From Mixophyes australis (taxonomy: Eukaryota; Chordata; Amphibia; Anura; Limnodynastidae), in NCBI GenBank assembly GCA_036250195.1, contig JAVHZZ010000003.1:55319521-55383520 (forward strand): 64,000 nt of DNA, written 5' to 3'. This document shows positions 45,001 through 60,000 of this stretch, in pieces (the stretch's first letter is position 1; every line of letters starts with the position of its first letter). Made by a program: the position numbers and the translations under genes. The notes under the pieces are model-generated. The model saw nothing but the letters and a program-made list of their open reading frames with translations, was not told the origin of the DNA and ran no database searches.

Positions 45001-48000
45001 AACACTCCTCTACGCAGTCCAGGTACATTTTTTGGTGGGATTCAGACCATTTGAGGGTTTTCTTATTATATTGTAGGGACCACTCCTCTACGCAGTCCAG
45101 GTACATTTTTTGGTGCGATTCAGACCATTTAAGGGTTTTTAAATTATATTGTGGTGACCACTCCTCTACGCAGTCCAGGTACATTTTTTGGTGCGATTCA
45201 GACCATTTGAGGGTTTTTAAATTATATTGTGGTAAACACTCCTCTACACAGTCCAGGTACATTTTTTGGTGCGATTCAAACCATTTGAGGGTTTTCTTAT
45301 TATATTGTAGGGACCACTCCTCTACGCAGTCCAGGTACATTTTTTGGTGCGATTCAGACCATTTGAGGGTTTTTAAATTATATTGTGGTGACCACTCCTC
45401 TACACAGTCCAGCTACATTTTTTGGTGCGATTTAGACCATTTGAGGGTTTTTAAATTATATTGTGGTGACCACTCCTCTGAGCAGTCCAGGTACATTTTT
45501 TGGTGGGATTCAGACCATTTGAGGGTTTTCTTATTATATTGTAGGGACCACTTCTCTACGCAGTCCAGGTACAATTATTGGTGGGATTCAGACCATTTGA
45601 GGGTTTTCTTATTATATTGTGGTGAACACTCCTCTATGCAGTCCAGGTACATTTTTTGGTGCGATTCAGACCATTTGAGGGTTTTTAAATTATATTGTGG
45701 TGACCACTCCTCTACGCAGTCCAGGTACATTTTTTGGTGCGATTCAGACCATTTGAGGGTTTTCTTATTATATTGTGGTGAACACTCCTCTACGCAGTCC
45801 AGGTACATTTTTTGGTGGGATTCAGACCATTTGAGGGTTTTCTTATTATATTGTAGGGACCACTCCTCTACGCAGTCCAGGTACATTTTTTGGTGCGATT
45901 CAGACCATTTAAGGGTTTTTAAATTATATTGTGGTGACCACTCCTCTACGCAGTCCAGGTACATTTTTTGGTGCGATTCAGACCATTTGAGGGTTTTTAA
46001 ATTATATTGTGGTAAACACTCCTCTACACAGTCCAGGTACATTTTTTGGTGCGATTCAAACCATTTGAGGGTTTTCTTATTATATTGTAGGGACCACTCC
46101 TCTACGCAGTCCAGGTTCATTTTTTGGTGCGATTCAGACCATTTGAGGGTTTTTAAATTATATTGTGGTGACCACTCCTCTACACAGTCCAGCTACATTT
46201 TTTGGTGCGATTTAGACCATTTGAGGGTTTTTAAATTATATTGTGGTGACCACTCCTCTGAGCAGTCCAGGTACATTTTTTGGTGCTATTCAGACCATTT
46301 GAGGCTTTTCTTATTATATTGTGGTGACCACTCCTCTACGCAGTCCAGGTACATTTTTTGGTGGGATTCAGACCATTTGAGGGTTTTCTTATTATATTGT
46401 GGTGACCACTCCTCTACGCAGTCCAGGTACATTTTTTGGTGCGATTCAGACCATTTGAGGGTTTTCTTATTATATTGTAGGGACCACTCCTCTACGCAGT
46501 CCAGGTACATTTTTTGGTGGGAATTAGACCATTTGAGGGTTTTCTTATTATATTGTGGTGACCAATCCTCTACGCAGTCCAGGTACATTTTTTGGTGGGA
46601 TTCAGACCATTTGAGGGTTTTCTTATTATTTTGTAGGGACCACTCCTCTATGCAGTCCAGGTAAATTTTTTGGTGGGATTCAGACCATTTGAGGGTTTTC
46701 TTATTATATTGTGGTGACCACTCCTCTACACAGTCAAGGAAAATTTTTTGGTGGGATTCAGACCATTTGAGGGTTTTCTTATTATATTGTAGGGACCACT
46801 TCTCTACGCAGTCCAGGTACAATTTTTGGTGGGATTCAGACCATTTGAGGGTTTTCTTATTATATTGTGGTGACCACTCCTCTATGCAGTCCAGGTACAT
46901 TTTTTGGTGCGATTCAGACCATTTGAGGGTTTTTAAATTATATTGTGGTGACCACTCCTCTACGCAGTCCAGGTAGATTTTTTGCTGCGATTCAGACCAT
47001 TTGAGGGTTTTCTTATTATATTGTGGTGAACACTCCTCTACGCAGTCCAGGTACATTTTTTGGTGGGATTCAGACCATTTGAGGGTTTTCTTATTATATT
47101 GTAGGGACCACTCCTCTACGCAGTCCAGGTACATTTTTTGGTGCGATTCAGACCATTTAAGGGTTTTTAAATTATATTGTGGTGACCACTCCTCTACGCA
47201 GTCCAGGTACATTTTTTGGTGCGATTCAGACCATTTGAGGGTTTTTAAATTATATTGTGGTGACCACTCCTCTACGCAGTCCAGGTAGATTTTTTGGTGC
47301 GATTCAGACCATTTGAGGGTTTTCTTATTATATTGTGGTGAACACTCCTCTACGCAGTCCAGGTACATTTTTTGGTGGGATTCAGACCATTTGAGGGTTT
47401 TCTTATTATATTGTAGGGACCACTCCTCTACGCAGTCCAGGTACATTTTTTTGTGCGATTCAGACCATTTAAGGGTTTTTAAATTATATTGTGGTGACCA
47501 CTCCTCTACGCAGTCCAGGTACATTTTTTGGTGCGATTCAGACCATTTGAGGGTTTTTAAATTATATTGTGGTAAACACTCCTCTACACAGTCCAGGTAC
47601 ATTTTTTGGTGCGATTCAAACCATTTGAGGGTTTTCTTATTATATTGTAGGGACCACTCCTCTACGCAGTCCAGGTACATTTTTTGGTGCGATTCAGACC
47701 ATTTGAGGGTTTTTAAATTATATTGTGGTGACCACTCCTCTACACAGTCCAGCTACATTTTTTGGTGCGATTTAGACCATTTGAGGGTTTTTAAATTATA
47801 TTGTGGTGACCACTCCTCTGAGCAGTCCAGGTACATTTTTTGGTGGGATTCAGACCATTTGAGGGTTTTCTTATTATATTGTGGTGACCACTCCTCTACG
47901 CAGTCCAGGTACATTTTTTGGTGGGATTCAGACCATTTGAGGGTTTTCTTATTATATTGTGGTGACCACTCCTCTACGCAGTCCAGGTACATTTTTTGGT

Positions 48001-51000
48001 GCGATTCAGACCATTTGAGGGTTTTCTTATTATATTGTAGGGACCACTCCTCTACGCAGTCCAGGTACATTTTTTGGTGGGAATTAGACCATTTGAGGGT
48101 TTTCTTATTATATTGTGGTGACCAATCCTCTACGCAGTCCAGGTACATTTTTTGGTGGGATTCAGACCATTTGAGGGTTTTCTTATTATTTTGTAGGGAC
48201 CACTCCTCTATGCAGTCCAGGTAAATTTTTTGGTGCGATTCAGACCATTTGAGGGTTTTTAAATTATATTGTGGTGACCACTCCTCTACGCAGTCCAGGT
48301 ACATTTTTTGGTGCGATTCAACCCATTTGAGGGTTTTCTTATTATATTGTGGTGACCACTCCTCTACGCGGTCCAGGTACATTTTTTGGTGGGATTCAGA
48401 CCATTTGAGGGTTTTCTTATTATATTGTGGTGACCACTCCTCTACACAGTCAAGGAAAATTTTTTGGTGGGATTCAGACCATTTGAGGGTTTTCTTATTA
48501 TATTGTGGTGACCACTCCTCTATGCAGTCCAGGTACATTTTTTGGTGCGATTCAGACCATTTGAGGGTTTTTAAATTATATTGTGGTGACCACTCCTCTA
48601 CGCAGTCCAGGTAGATTTTTTGGTGCGATTCAGACCATTTGAGGGTTTTCTTATTATATTGTGGTGAACACTCCTCTACGCAGTCCAGGTACATTTTTTG
48701 GTGGGATTCAGACCATTTGAGGGTTTTCTTATTATATTGTGGTGACCACTCCTCTACGCAGTCCAGGTACATTTTTTGGTGCGATTCAGACCATTTGAGG
48801 GTTTTTAAATTATATTGTGGTGACCACTCCTCTACGCAGTCCAGGTACATTTTTTGGTGCGATTCAGACCATTTGAGGGTTTTCTTATTATATTGTGGTG
48901 AACACTCCTCTACGCAGTCCAGGTACATTTTTTGGTGGGATTCAGACCATTTGAGGGTTTTCTTATTATATTGTAGGGACCACTCCTCTACGCAGTCCAG
49001 GTACATTTTTTGGTGCGATTCAGACCATTTGAGGGTTTTTAAATTATATTGTGGTGACCACTCCTCTACACAGTCCAGCTACATTTTTTGGTGCGATTCA
49101 GACCATTTGAGGGTTTTTAAATTATATTGTGGTGACCACTCCTCTACGCAGTCCAGGTACATTTTTTGGTGCGATTCAGACCATTTGAGGGTTTTCTTAT
49201 TATATTGTGGTGACCACTCCTCTACGCAGTCCAGGTACATTTTTTGGTGGGATTCAGACCATTTGAGGGTTTTCTTATTATATTGTGGTGACCACTCCTC
49301 TACGCAGTCCAGGTACATTTTTTGGTGCGATTCAGACCATTTGAGGGTTTTCTTATTATATTGTAGGGACCACTCCTCTACGCAGTCCAGGTACATTTTT
49401 TGGTGGGAATTAGACCATTTGAGGGTTTTCTTATTATATTGTGGTGACCAATCCTCTACGCAGTCCAGGTACATTTTTTGGTGGGATTCAGACCATTTGA
49501 GGGTTTTCTTATTATTTTGTAGGGACCACTCCTCTATGCAGTCCAGGTAAATTTTTTGGTGCGATTCAGACCATTTGAGGGTTTTTAAATTATATTGTGG
49601 TGACCACTCCTCTACGCAGTCCAGGTACATTTTTTGGTGCGATTCAAACCATTTGAGGGTTTTCTTATTATATTGTGGTGACCACTCCTCTACGCGGTCC
49701 AGGTACATTTTTTGGTGGGATTCAGACCATTTGAGGGTTTTCTTATTATATTGTGGTGACCACTCCTCTACACAGTCAAGGAAAATTTTTTGGTGGGATT
49801 CAGACCATTTGAGGGTTTTCTTATTATATTGTAGGGACCACTTCTCTACGCAGTCCAGGTACAATTTTTGGTGGGATTCAGACCATTTGAGGGTTTTCTT
49901 ATTATATTGTGGTGACCACTCCTCTATGCAGTCCAGGTACATTTTTTGGTGCGATTCAGACCATTTGAGGGTTTTTAAATTATATTGTGGTGACCACTCC
50001 TCTACGCAGTCCAGGTAGATTTTTTGGTGCGATTCAGACCATTTGAGGGTTTTCTTATTATATTGTGGTGAACACTCCTCTACGCAGTCCAGGTACATTT
50101 TTTGGTGGGATTCAGACCATTTGAGGGTTTTCTTATTATATTGTAGGGACCACTCCTCTACGCAGTCCAGGTACATTTTTTGGTGCGATTCAGACCATTT
50201 AAGGGTTTTTAAATTATATTGTGGTGACCACTCCTCTACGCAGTCCAGGTACATTTTTTGGTGCGATTCAGACCATTTGAGGGTTTTTAAATTATATTGT
50301 GGTGACCACTCCTCTACGCAGTCCAGGTAGATTTTTTGGTGCGATTCAGACCATTTGAGGGTTTTCTTATTATATTGTGGTGAACACTCCTCTACGCAGT
50401 CCAGGTACATTTTTTGGTGGGATTCAGACCATTTGAGGGTTTTCTTATTATATTGTGGTGACCACTCCTCTACGCAGTCCAGGTACATTTTTTGGTGCGA
50501 TTCAGACCATTTGAGGGTTTTTAAATTATATTGTGGTGACCACTCCTCTACGCAGTCCAGGTACATTTTTTGGTGCGATTCAGACCATTTGAGGGTTTTC
50601 TTATTATATTGTGGTGAACACTCCTCTACGCAGTCCAGGTACATTTTTTGGTGGGATTCAGACCATTTGAGGGTTTTCTTATTATATTGTAGGGACCACT
50701 CCTCTACGCAGTCCAGGTACATTTTTTGGTGCGATTCAGACCATTTGAGGGTTTTTAAATTATATTGTGGTGACCACTCCTCTACACAGTCCAGCTACAT
50801 TTTTTGGTGCGATTCAGACCATTTGAGGGTTTTTAAATTATATTGTGGTGACCACTCCTCTACGCAGTCCAGGTACATTTTTTGGTGCGATTCAGACCAT
50901 TTGAGGGTTTTCTTATTATATTGTGGTGACCACTCCTCTACGCAGTCCAGGTACATTTTTTGGTGGGATTCAGACCATTTGAGGGTTTTCTTATTATATT

Positions 51001-54000
51001 GTGGTGACCACTCCTCTACGCAGTCCAGGTACATTTTTTGGTGCGATTCAGACCATTTGAGGGTTTTCTTATTATATTGTAGGGACCACTCCTCTACGCA
51101 GTCCAGGTACATTTTTTGGTGGGAATTAGACCATTTGAGGGTTTTCTTATTATATTGTGGTGACCAATCCTCTACGCAGTCCAGGTACATTTTTTGGTGG
51201 GATTCAGACCATTTGAGGGTTTTCTTATTATTTTGTAGGGACCACTCCTCTATGCAGTCCAGGTAAATTTTTTGGTGCGATTCAGACCATTTGAGGGTTT
51301 TTAAATTATATTGTGGTGACCACTCCTCTACGCAGTCCAGGTACAATTTTTTGGTGCGATTCAAACCATTTGAGGGTTTTCTTATTATATTGTGGTGACC
51401 ACTCCTCTACGCGGTCCAGGTACATTTTTTGGTGGGATTCAGACCATTTGAGGGTTTTCTTATTATATTGTGGTGACCACTCCTCTACACAGTCAAGGAA
51501 AATTTTTTGGTGGGATTCAGACCATTTGAGGGTTTTCTTATTATATTGTAGGGACCACTTCTCTACGCAGTCCAGGTACAATTTTTGGTGGGATTCAGAC
51601 CATTTGAGGGTTTTCTTATTATATTGTGGTGACCACTCCTCTATGCAGTCCAGGTACATTTTTTGGTGCGATTCAGACCATTTGAGGGTTTTTAAATTAT
51701 ATTGTGGTGACCACTCCTCTACGCAGTCCAGGTAGATTTTTTGGTGCGATTCAGACCATTTGAGGGTTTTCTTATTATATTGTGGTGAACACTCCTCTAC
51801 GCAGTCCAGGTACATTTTTTGGTGGGATTCAGACCATTTGAGGGTTTTCTTATTATATTGTAGGGACCACTCCTCTACGCAGTCCAGGTACATTTTTTGG
51901 TGCGATTCAGACCATTTAAGGGTTTTTAAATTATATTGTGGTGACCACTCCTCTACGCAGTCCAGGTACATTTTTTGGTGCGATTCAGACCATTTGAGGG
52001 TTTTTAAATTATATTGTGGTAAACACTCCTCTACACAGTCCAGGTACATTTTTTGGTGCGATTCAAACCATTTGAGGGTTTTCTTATTATATTGTAGGGA
52101 CCACTCCTCTACGCAGTCCAGGTACATTTTTTGGTGCGATTCAGACCATTTGAGGGTTTTTAAATTATATTGTGGTGACCACTCCTCTACACAGTCCAGC
52201 TACATTTTTTGGTGCGATTTAGACCATTTGAGGGTTTTTAAATTATATTGTGGTGACCACTCCTCTGAGCAGTCCAGGTACATTTTTTGGTGCGATTCAG
52301 ACCATTTGAGGCTTTTCTTATTATATTGTGGTGACCACTCCTCTACGCAGTCCAGGTACATTTTTTGGTGGGATTCAGACCATTTGAGGGTTTTCTTATT
52401 ATATTGTGGTGACCACTCCTCTACGCAGTCCAGGTACATTTTTTGGTGGGATTCAGACCATTTGAGGGTTTTCTTATTATATTGTGGTGACCACTCCTCT
52501 ACGCAGTCCAGGTACATTTTTTGGTGCGATTCAGACCATTTGAGGGTTTTCTTATTATATTGTAGGGACCACTCCTCTACGCACTCCAGGTACATTTTTT
52601 GGTGGGAATTAGACCATTTGAGGGTTTTCTTATTATATTGTGGTGACCAATCCTCTACGCAGTCCAGGTACATTTTTTGGTGGGATTCAGACCATTTGAG
52701 GGTTTTCAAATTATTTTGTAGGGACCACTCCTCTATGCAGTCCAGGTAAATTTTTTGGTGCGATTCAGACCATTTGAGGGTTTTTAAATTATATTGTGGT
52801 GACCACTCCTCTACGCAGTCCAGGTACATTTTTTGGTGCGATTCAACCCATTTGAGGGTTTTCTTATTATATTGTGGTGACCACTCCTCTACGCGGTCCA
52901 GGTACATTTTTTGGTGGGATTCAGACCATTTGAGGGTCTTCTTATTATATTGTGGTGACCACTCCTCTACACAGTCAAGGAAAATTTTTTGGTGGGATTC
53001 AGACCATTTGAGGGTTTTCTTATTATATTGTAGGGACCACTTCTCTACGCAGTCCAGGTACAATTTTTGGTGGGATTCAGACCATTTGAGGGTTTTCTTA
53101 TTATATTGTGGTGACCACTCCTCTATGCAGTCCAGGTACATTTTTTGGTGCGATTCAGACCATTTGAGGGTTTTTAAATTATATTGTGGTGACCACTCCT
53201 CTACGCAGTCCAGGTAGATTTTTTGGTGCGATTCAGACCATTTGAGGGTTTTCTTATTATATTGTGGTGAACACTCCTCTACGCAGTCCAGGTACATTTT
53301 TTGGTGGGATTCAGACCATTTGAGGGTTTTCTTATTATATTGTAGGGACCACTCCTCTACGCAGTCCAGGTACATTTTTTGGTGCGATTCAGACCATTTA
53401 AGGGTTTTTAAATTATATTGTGGTGACCACTCCTCTATGCAGTCCAGGTACATTTTTTGGTGCGATTCAGACCATTTGTGGGTTTTTAAATTATATTGTG
53501 GTAAACACTCCTCTACACAGTCCAGGTACATTTTTTGGTGCGATTCAAACCATTTGAGGGTTTTCTTATTATATTGTAGGGACCACTCCTCTACGCAGTC
53601 CAGGTACATTTTTTGGTGCGATTCAGACCATTTGAGGGTTTTTAAATTATATTGTGGTGACCACTCCTCTACACAGTCCAGCTACATTTTTTGGTGCGAT
53701 TTAGACCATTTGAGGGTTTTTAAATTATATTGTGGTGACCACTCCTCTGAGCAGTCCAGGTACATTTTTTGGTGCGATTCAGACCATTTGAGGGTTTTCT
53801 TATTATATTGTGGTGACCACTCTTCTACGCAGTCCAGGTACATTTTTTGGTGGGATTCAGACCATTTGAGGGTTTTCTTATTATATTGTGGTGAACACTC
53901 CTCTAAGCAGTCCAGGTACATTTTTTGGTGCGATTCAGACCATTTGAGGGTTTTCTTATTATATTGTAGGGACCACTCCTCTACACAGTCCAGGTACATT

Positions 54001-57000
54001 TTTTGGTAGGAATTAGACCATTTCAGGGTTTTCTTATTATATTGTGGTGACCACTCCTCTACGCAGTCCAGGTACATTTTTTGGTGGGATTCAGACCATT
54101 TGAGGGTTTTCTTATTATATTGTGGTGACCACTCCTCTATGCAGTCCAGGTACATTTTTTGGTGCGATTCAGACCATTTGAGGGTTTTTAAATTATATTG
54201 TGGTGACCACTCCTCTGTGCAGTCCAGGTACATTTTTTGGTGCGATTCAGACCATTTGAGGGTTTTCTTATTATATTGTGGTGAACACTCCTCTACGCAG
54301 TCCAGGTACATTTTTTGGTGGGATTCAGACCATTTGAGGGTTTTCTTATTATATTGTAGGGACCACTCCTCTACGCGGTCCAGGTACATTTTTTGGTGGG
54401 ATTCAGACCATTTGAGGGTTTTCTTATTATATTGTAGGGACCACTCCTCTACGCAGTCCAGGTACATTTTTTGGTGGGATTCAGACCATTTGAGGGTTTT
54501 CTTATTATATTGTGGTGACCACTCCTCTACGCAGTCCAGGTACATTTTTTGGTGCGATTCAGACCATTTGAGGGCTTTCTTATTATATTGTGGTGAACAC
54601 TCCTCTACGCAGTCCAGGTACATTTTTTGGTGGGATTCAGACCATTTGAGGGTTTTCTTATTATATTGTAGGGACCACTCCTCTACGCAGTCCAGGTACA
54701 TTTTTTGGTGGGATTCAGACCATTTGAGGGTTTTCTTATTATATTGTAGGGACCACTCCTCTACGCAGTCCAGGTACATTTTTTGGTGGGATTCAGACCA
54801 TTTGAGGGTTTTTAAATTATATTGTGGTGACCACTCCTCTACGCAGTCCAGGTACATTTTTTGGTGCGATTCAGACCATTTGAGGGTTTTCTTATTATAT
54901 TGTGGTGAACACTCCTCTACGCAGTCCAGGTACATTTTTTGGTGGGATTCAGACCATTTGAGGGTTTTCTTATTATATTGTAGGGACCACTCCTCTACGC
55001 AGTCCAGGTACATTTTTTGGTGCGATTCAGACCATTTGAGGGTTTTTAAATTATATTGTGGTGACCACTCCTCTACACAGTCCAGCTACATTTTTTGGTG
55101 CGATTCAGACCATTTGAGGGTTTTCTTATATTGTGGTGACCACTCCTCTACGCAGTCCAGGTACATTTTTTGGTGGGATTCAGACCATTTGAGGGTTTTC
55201 TTATTATATTGTGGTGACCACTCCTCTACGCAGTCCAGGTACATTTTTTGGTGCGATTCAAACCATTTGAGGGTTTTCTCATTATATTGTAGGGACCACT
55301 CCTCTACGCAGTCCAGGTACATTTTTTGGTGGGAATTAGACCATTTGAGGGTTTTCTTATTATATTGTGGTGACCAATCCTCTACTCAGTCCAGGTACAT
55401 TCTTTGGTGGGATTCAGACCATTTGAGGGTTTTCTTATTATTTTGTAGGGACCACTCCTCTACGCAGTCCAGGTAAATTTTTTGGTGCGATTCAGACCAT
55501 TTGAGGGTTTTTTAATTATATTGTGGTGACCACTCCTCTACGCAGTCCAGGTACATTTTTTGGTGCGATTCAGACCATTTGAGGGTTTTTAAATTATATT
55601 GTGGTAAACACTCCTCTACACAGTCCAGGTACATTTTTTGGTGCGATTCAAATCATTTGAGGGTTTTCTTATTATATTGTGGTGACCACTCCTCTACGCG
55701 GTCCAGGTACATTTATTGGTGGGAATTAGACCATTTCAGGGTTTTCTTATTATATTGTGGTGACCACTCCTCTACGCAGTCCAGGTACATTTTTTGGTGG
55801 GATTCAGACCATTTGAGGGTTTTCTTATTATATTGTGGTGACCACTCCTCTACGCAGTCCAGGTACATTTTTTGGTGCGATTCAGACCATTTGAGGGTTT
55901 TTAAATTATATTGTGGTGACCACTCCTCTACGCAGTCCAGGTACATTTTTTGGTGCGATTCAGACCATTTGAGGGTTTTCTTATTATATTGTGGTGAACA
56001 CTCCTCTACGCAGTCCAGGTAGATTTTTTGGTGGGATTCAGACCATTTGAGGGTTTTCTTATTATATTGTAGGGACCACTCCTCTACGCGGTGCAGGTAC
56101 ATTTTTTGGTGGGATTCAGACCATTTGAGGGTTTTCTTATTATATTGTGGTGACCACTCCTCTACGCAGTCCAGGTACATTTTTTGGTGCGATTCAGACC
56201 ATTTGAGGGTTTTTAAATTATATTGTGGTGACCACTCCTCTACGCAGTCCAGGTACATTTTTTGGTGCGATTCAGACCATTTGAGGGTTTTCTTATTATA
56301 TTGTGGTGAACACTCCTCTACGCAGTCCAGGTAGATTTTTTGGTGGGATTCAGACCATTTGAGGGTTTTCTTATTATATTGTAGGGACCACTCCTCTACG
56401 CGGTGCAGGTACATTTTTTGGTGGGATTCAGACCATTTGAGGGTTTTCTTATTATATTGTAGGGACCACTCCTCTACGCAGTCCAGGTACATTTATTGGT
56501 GGGAATTAGACCATTTCAGGGTTTTCTTATTATATTGTGGTGACCACTCCTCTACGCAGTCCAGGTACATTTTTTGGTGGGATTCAGACCATTTGAGGGT
56601 TTTCTTATTATATTGTGGTGACCACTCCTCTACGCAGTCCAGGTACATTTTTTGGTGCGATTCAGACCATTTGAGGGTTTTTAAATTATATTGTGGTGAC
56701 CACTCCTCTACGCAGTCCAGGTACATTTTTTGGTGCGATTCAGACCATTTGAGGGTTTTCTTATTATATTGTGGTGAACACTCTTCTACGCAGTCCAGGT
56801 AGATTTTTTGGTGGGATTCAGACCATTTGAGGGTTTTCTTATTATATTGTAGGGACCACTCCTCTACGCGGTGCAGGTACATTTTTTGGTGGGATTCAGA
56901 CCATTTGAGGGTTTTCTTATTATATTGTAGGGACCACTCCTCTACGCAGTCCAGGTACATTTTTTGGTGGGATTCAGACCATTTGAGGGTTTTCTTATTA

Positions 57001-60000
57001 TATTGTGGTGACCACTCCTCTACGCAGTCCAGGTACATTTTTTTGGTGCGATTCAGACCATTTGAGGGTTTTTAAATTATATTGTGGTGACCACTCCTCT
57101 ACGCAGTCCAGGTACATTTTTTGGTGCGATTCAGACCATTTGAGGGTTTTCTTATTATATTGTGGTGAACACTCCTCTACGCAGTCCAGGTACATTTTTT
57201 GGTGGGATTCAGACCATTTGAGGGTTTTCTTATTATATTGTAGGGACCACTCCTCTACGCAGTCCAGGTACATTTTTTGGTGCGATTCAGACCATTTGAG
57301 GGTTTTCTTATTATATTGTGGTGACCACTCCTCTACGCAGTCCAGGTACATTTTTTTGGTGCGATTCAGACCATTTGAGGGTTTTTAAATTATATTGTGG
57401 TGACCACTCCTCTACGCAGTCCAGGTACATTTTTTGGTGCGATTCAGACCATTTGAGGGTTTTCTTATTATATTGTGGTGAACACTCCTCTACGCAGTCC
57501 AGGTACATTTTTTGGTGGGATTCAGACCATTTGAGGGTTTTCTTATTATATTGTAGGGACCACTCCTCTACGCAGTCCAGGTACATTTTTTGGTGCGATT
57601 CAGACCATTTGAGGGTTTTTAAATTATATTGTGGTGACCACTCCTCTACACAGTCCAGCTACATTTTTTGGTGCGATTCAGACCATTTGAGGGTTTTTAA
57701 ATTATAGTGTGGTGACCACTCCTCTACGCAGTCCAGGTACATTTTTTTCGTGGGATTCAGACCATTTGAGGGTTTTCTTATTATATTGTGGTGACCACTC
57801 CTCTACGCAGTCCAGGTATATTTTTTGGTGGGATTCAGACCATTTGAGGGTTTTCTTATTATATTGTGGTGACCACTCCTCTACGCAGTCCAGGTACATT
57901 TTTTGGTGCGATTCAGACCATTTGAGGGTTTTCTTATTATATTGTAGGGACCACTCCTCTACGCAGTCCAAATACATTTTTTGGTGGGAATTAGACCATT
58001 TGAGGATTTTCTTATTATATTGTGGTGACCAATCCTCTACGCAGTCCAGGTACATTCTTTGGTGGGATTCAGACCATTTGAGGGTTTTCTTATTATTTTG
58101 TAGGGACCACTAATCTACGCAGTCCAGGTAAATTTTTTGGTGCGATTCAGACCATTTGAGGGTTTTTAAATTATATTGTGGTGACCACTCCTCTACGCAG
58201 TCCAGGTACATTTTTTGGTGCGATTCAGACCATTTGAGGGTTTTTAAATTATATTGTGGTAAACACTCCTCTACACAGTCCAGGTACATTTTTTGGTGCG
58301 ATTCAAACCATTTGAGGGTTTTCTTATTATATTGTGGTGACCACTCCTCTACGCGGTCCAGGTACATTTTTTGGTGGGATTCAGACCATTTGAGGGTTTT
58401 CTAATTATATTGTGGTGACCACTCCTCTACGCAGTCCAGGAACATTTTTTGGTGCGATTCAGACCATTTGAGGGTTTTTTTATTATATTGTGGTGACCAC
58501 TTCTCTACGCAGTCCAGGTACATTTTTTGGTGGGATTCAGACCATTTGAGGGTTTTCTTATTATATTGTAGGGACCACTTCTCTACGCAGTCCAGGTACA
58601 ATTTTTGGTGGGATTCAGACCATTTGAGGGTTTTTTTATTATATTATGGTGACCACTCCTCTATGCAGTCCAGGTACATTTTTTGGTGCGATTCAGACCA
58701 TTTGAGGGTTTTTAAATTATATTGTGGTGACCACTCCTCTACGCAGTCCAGGTACATTTTTTGGTGCGATTTAGACCATTTGAGGGTTTTCTTATTATAT
58801 TGTGGTGAACACTCCTCTACGCAGTCCAGGTACATTTTTTGGTGGGATTCAAACCATTTGAGGGTTTTCTTATTATACTGTAGGGACCACTCCTCTACGC
58901 AGTCCAGGTACATTTTTTGGTGCGATTCAGACCATTTAAGGGTTTTTAAATTATATTGTGGTGACCACTCCTCTATGCAGTCCAGGTACATTTTTTGGTG
59001 CGATTCAGACCATTTGAGGGTTTTTAAATTATATTGTGGTAAACACTCCTCTACGCAGTCCAGGTACATTTTTTGGTGCGATTCAGACCATTTGAGGGTT
59101 TTCTTATTATATTGTGGTGAACACTCCTCTATGCAGTCCAGGTACATTTTTTGGTGGGATTCAGACCATTTGAGGGTTTTCTTATTATATTGTAGGGACC
59201 ACTCCTCTACGCAGTCCAGGTACATTTTTTGGTGCGATTCAGACCATTTGAGGGTTTTTAAATTATATTGTGGTGACCACTCCTCTACACAGTCCAGCTA
59301 CATTTTTTGGTGCGATTCAGACGATTTGAGGGTTTTTAAATTATAGTGTGGTGACCACTCCTCTACGCAGTCCAGGTACATTTTTTGGTGCGATTCAGAC
59401 CATTTGAGGGTTTTTTTATTATATTGTGGTGACCACTCCTCTACGCAGTCCAGGTACATTTTTTGGTGCGATTCAGACCATTTGAGGGTTTTCTTATTAT
59501 ATTGTAGGGACCACTCCTCTACGCAGTCCAGGTACATTTTTTGGTGGGAATTAGACCATTTGAGGATTTTCTTATTATATTGTGGTGACCAATCCTCTAC
59601 GCAGTCCAGGTACATTCTTTGGTGGGATTCAGACCATTTGAGGGTTTTCTTATTATTTTGTAGGGACCACTCCTCTACGCAGTCCAGGTAAATTTTTTGG
59701 TGCGATTCAGACCATTTGAGGGTTTTTAAATTATATTGTGGTGACCACTCCTCTACGCAGTCCAGGTACATTTTTTGGTGTGATTCAGACCATTGGAGGG
59801 TTTTTAAATTATATTGTGGTAAACACTCCTCTACACAGTCCAGGTACATTTTTTGGTGCGATTCAAACCATTTGAGGGTTTTCTTATTATATTGTGGTGA
59901 CCACTCCTCTACGCAGTCCAGGTACATTTTTTGGTGGGATTCAGACCATTTGAGGGTTTTCTTATTATATTGTGGTGACCACTCCTCTACGCAGTCCAGG